A stretch of DNA of 64,000 bases from RI-153 sp963721725. Lineage in GTDB: Bacteria; Chloroflexota; Anaerolineae; Caldilineales; Caldilineaceae. The DNA is taken from the NCBI GenBank assembly GCA_963721725.1, contig CAVRLX010000019.1:62001-126000 (forward strand), written 5' to 3'. The notes beneath the pieces were generated by a model. That model worked only from the letters and a program-made list of their open reading frames with translations, searched no databases and was not told the DNA's origin. Of the stretch, positions 63,423 to 64,000 are shown one piece after another. Each line of letters begins with the position of its first letter. The first letter of the stretch is position 1. The translations under genes were made by a program, and so were the position numbers.

Positions 63423-63761
63423 GGGGTTGCCGTCGGGATCATGAAAACGCAGAAATGAAACAGAGCCGACATCCTCTACTTCGCTCTCCAAGGTTACTCC
63501 GTAATCGACCAAAAAAGCATGGGCTGCCCGTATATCCTCAGTCCATAGGAAAAAGAGCGGCTGCGACGAAGTCTGCACAGGTCGATTGGCATCGAGAATT
63601 AACGCCACCTCGCCCTGCATGGGCACGTCATAGATGCCCCCGTCGTGGGATGTTTCCCCTATCTCCACCCCCAAAAGCACGCTATACCAGTCCACCGAAC
63701 GCGCCATATCACTCACAGGCACAAAGACCGCGCCGATCTTATTTTGGATGGGGCTATGCAT
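63396..63761 (-). CDS. VOC (glyoxalase/bleomycin resistance) superfamily protein
   Basis: A 121-residue single VOC module pair. GAVFVPVSDMARSVDWYSVLLG opens the fold, and the metal-ligand region at the end reads FRFHDPDGNPLLICQ. Proteins of this type bind a divalent metal and act as lyases, dioxygenases or resistance proteins; the substrate is unknown. The ATG at 63761 has GAGGAG just upstream and overlaps the end of a GNAT gene by 8 bases, so the two are translationally coupled. Confidence 0.85.
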   Translation of the reverse strand: MHSPIQNKIGAVFVPVSDMARSVDWYSVLLGVEIGETSHDGGIYDVPMQGEVALILDANRPVQTSSQPLFFLWTEDIRAAHAFLVDYGVTLESEVEDVGSVSFLRFHDPDGNPLLICQRNR

Positions 63762-64000
63762 CGCTCCTCTTTTCCACGACCGTGGGCTGCACGAGGGGCG
63801 CATTGAGCGCCGCCAGCGAAACGGCTTCGCTGCCATAAAGCCAGCGTTCCATGTTGGCTTTGACCTGCGGCCACTGCGCGTCGGTCATGCCAAACCAAGC
63901 GGTGTCCCGGTTGCGCCCGCGCACGATCATATGCTGGCGGAAGATTCCCTCAAAGCTGAAGCCTAGCCGTTGTGCCGCGGCCCACGAGGGCGCGTTGAGG
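63754..64000 (-). CDS. GNAT family N-acetyltransferase, 5' end outside window
   Basis: Open to the right edge of the window, 81 codons plus stop. It reads LNAPSWAAAQRLGFSFEGIF, then RQHMIVRGRNRDTAWFGMTD, the C-terminal part of RimJ/RimL-like acetyltransferases, where an Ala/Asn-rich helix (ALN.ASQ.vaekLGF) binds acetyl-CoA. It overlaps the VOC gene start by 8 bases. The substrate-binding N-terminal part is not visible. Likely acetylates a small molecule or protein N-terminus. Confidence 0.8.
   Translation of the reverse strand, partial: LNAPSWAAAQRLGFSFEGIFRQHMIVRGRNRDTAWFGMTDAQWPQVKANMERWLYGSEAVSLAALNAPLVQPTVVEKRSDA

Overview
The window looks like a chromosomal segment of a moderately GC-rich, heterotrophic Gram-positive-type or monoderm-like bacterium, most probably a Chloroflexota of the Caldilineae/Anaerolineae kind. 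This is inferred from gene content: a membrane-anchored YvcK, secreted subtilases with Thr/Pro stalks, a gap-pgk-tpiA block, GatCA, and sugar ABC importers without their own ATPase. No rRNA, tRNA, CRISPR array, transposase or prophage block is visible. At least 14 single-base frame breaks interrupt otherwise complete genes, including housekeeping ones (argH, gatA, folC). I read most of them as consensus errors of the assembly rather than gene decay and annotate those genes at full length.

Layout. 1-4.4 kb: the end of a cell-wall amidase, then oppF/oppD and argH on the minus strand. 4.7-9.7 kb: a 1071-residue secreted subtilase with a repetitive Thr/Pro stalk, a D12-class adenine methyltransferase and a convergent PD-(D/E)XK-like protein. 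9.8-13.4 kb: an aminotransferase and gatCA. 13.5-14.2 kb: a mostly empty gap that holds a compact transcription unit (promoter, 27-codon ORF, two terminators). 14.2-27.6 kb: a CDGSH/ferredoxin protein followed by a carbohydrate cluster (Gfo/Idh oxidoreductase, GH13 enzyme, two SDRs, two-metal enolase-superfamily enzyme, RidA, a sugar ABC importer, creatininase-like hydrolase, CBM9-like protein). 27.6-34.8 kb: ABC-F ATPase, an ABC-2 exporter (ATPase plus two permeases) and an M50-like membrane protein. 34.9-40.2 kb: tpiA, an unknown gene, pgk, gap and yvcK. 40.4-47 kb: folC, thiolase plus DUF35 partner, an ion transporter and a second enolase-superfamily enzyme. 47.2-56.2 kb: a second subtilase and a four-gene two-component operon. 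56.7-64 kb: acyl-CoA ligase, another histidine kinase, a TauE-like exporter, a Sak4-like ATPase, a VOC protein and a partial GNAT.

The most striking non-genic signal is a set of intergenic palindromes. One family of about 90 bp (arms built on TGCGACGCACTCGCCA) has 12 full, half or chimeric copies spread over the window. A second family (ends AGGACTTACGCA) has three copies, two of them near-identical in opposite orientation. Many other intergenic gaps hold long hairpins whose arms are themselves made of short tandem words. No known transposase accompanies them.

Functionally, the central cluster would import an oligosaccharide or sugar acid, hydrolyse alpha-glucans and oxidise or dehydrate the sugars, feeding the glycolytic genes present nearby. 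The kinases suggest sensing of cytoplasmic signals through PAS and GAF domains. No single undescribed multi-gene system is obvious. The best candidates for something new are the palindrome families, the 13.6-kb mini transcription unit and the methyltransferase/nuclease-like pair inside inverted repeats.
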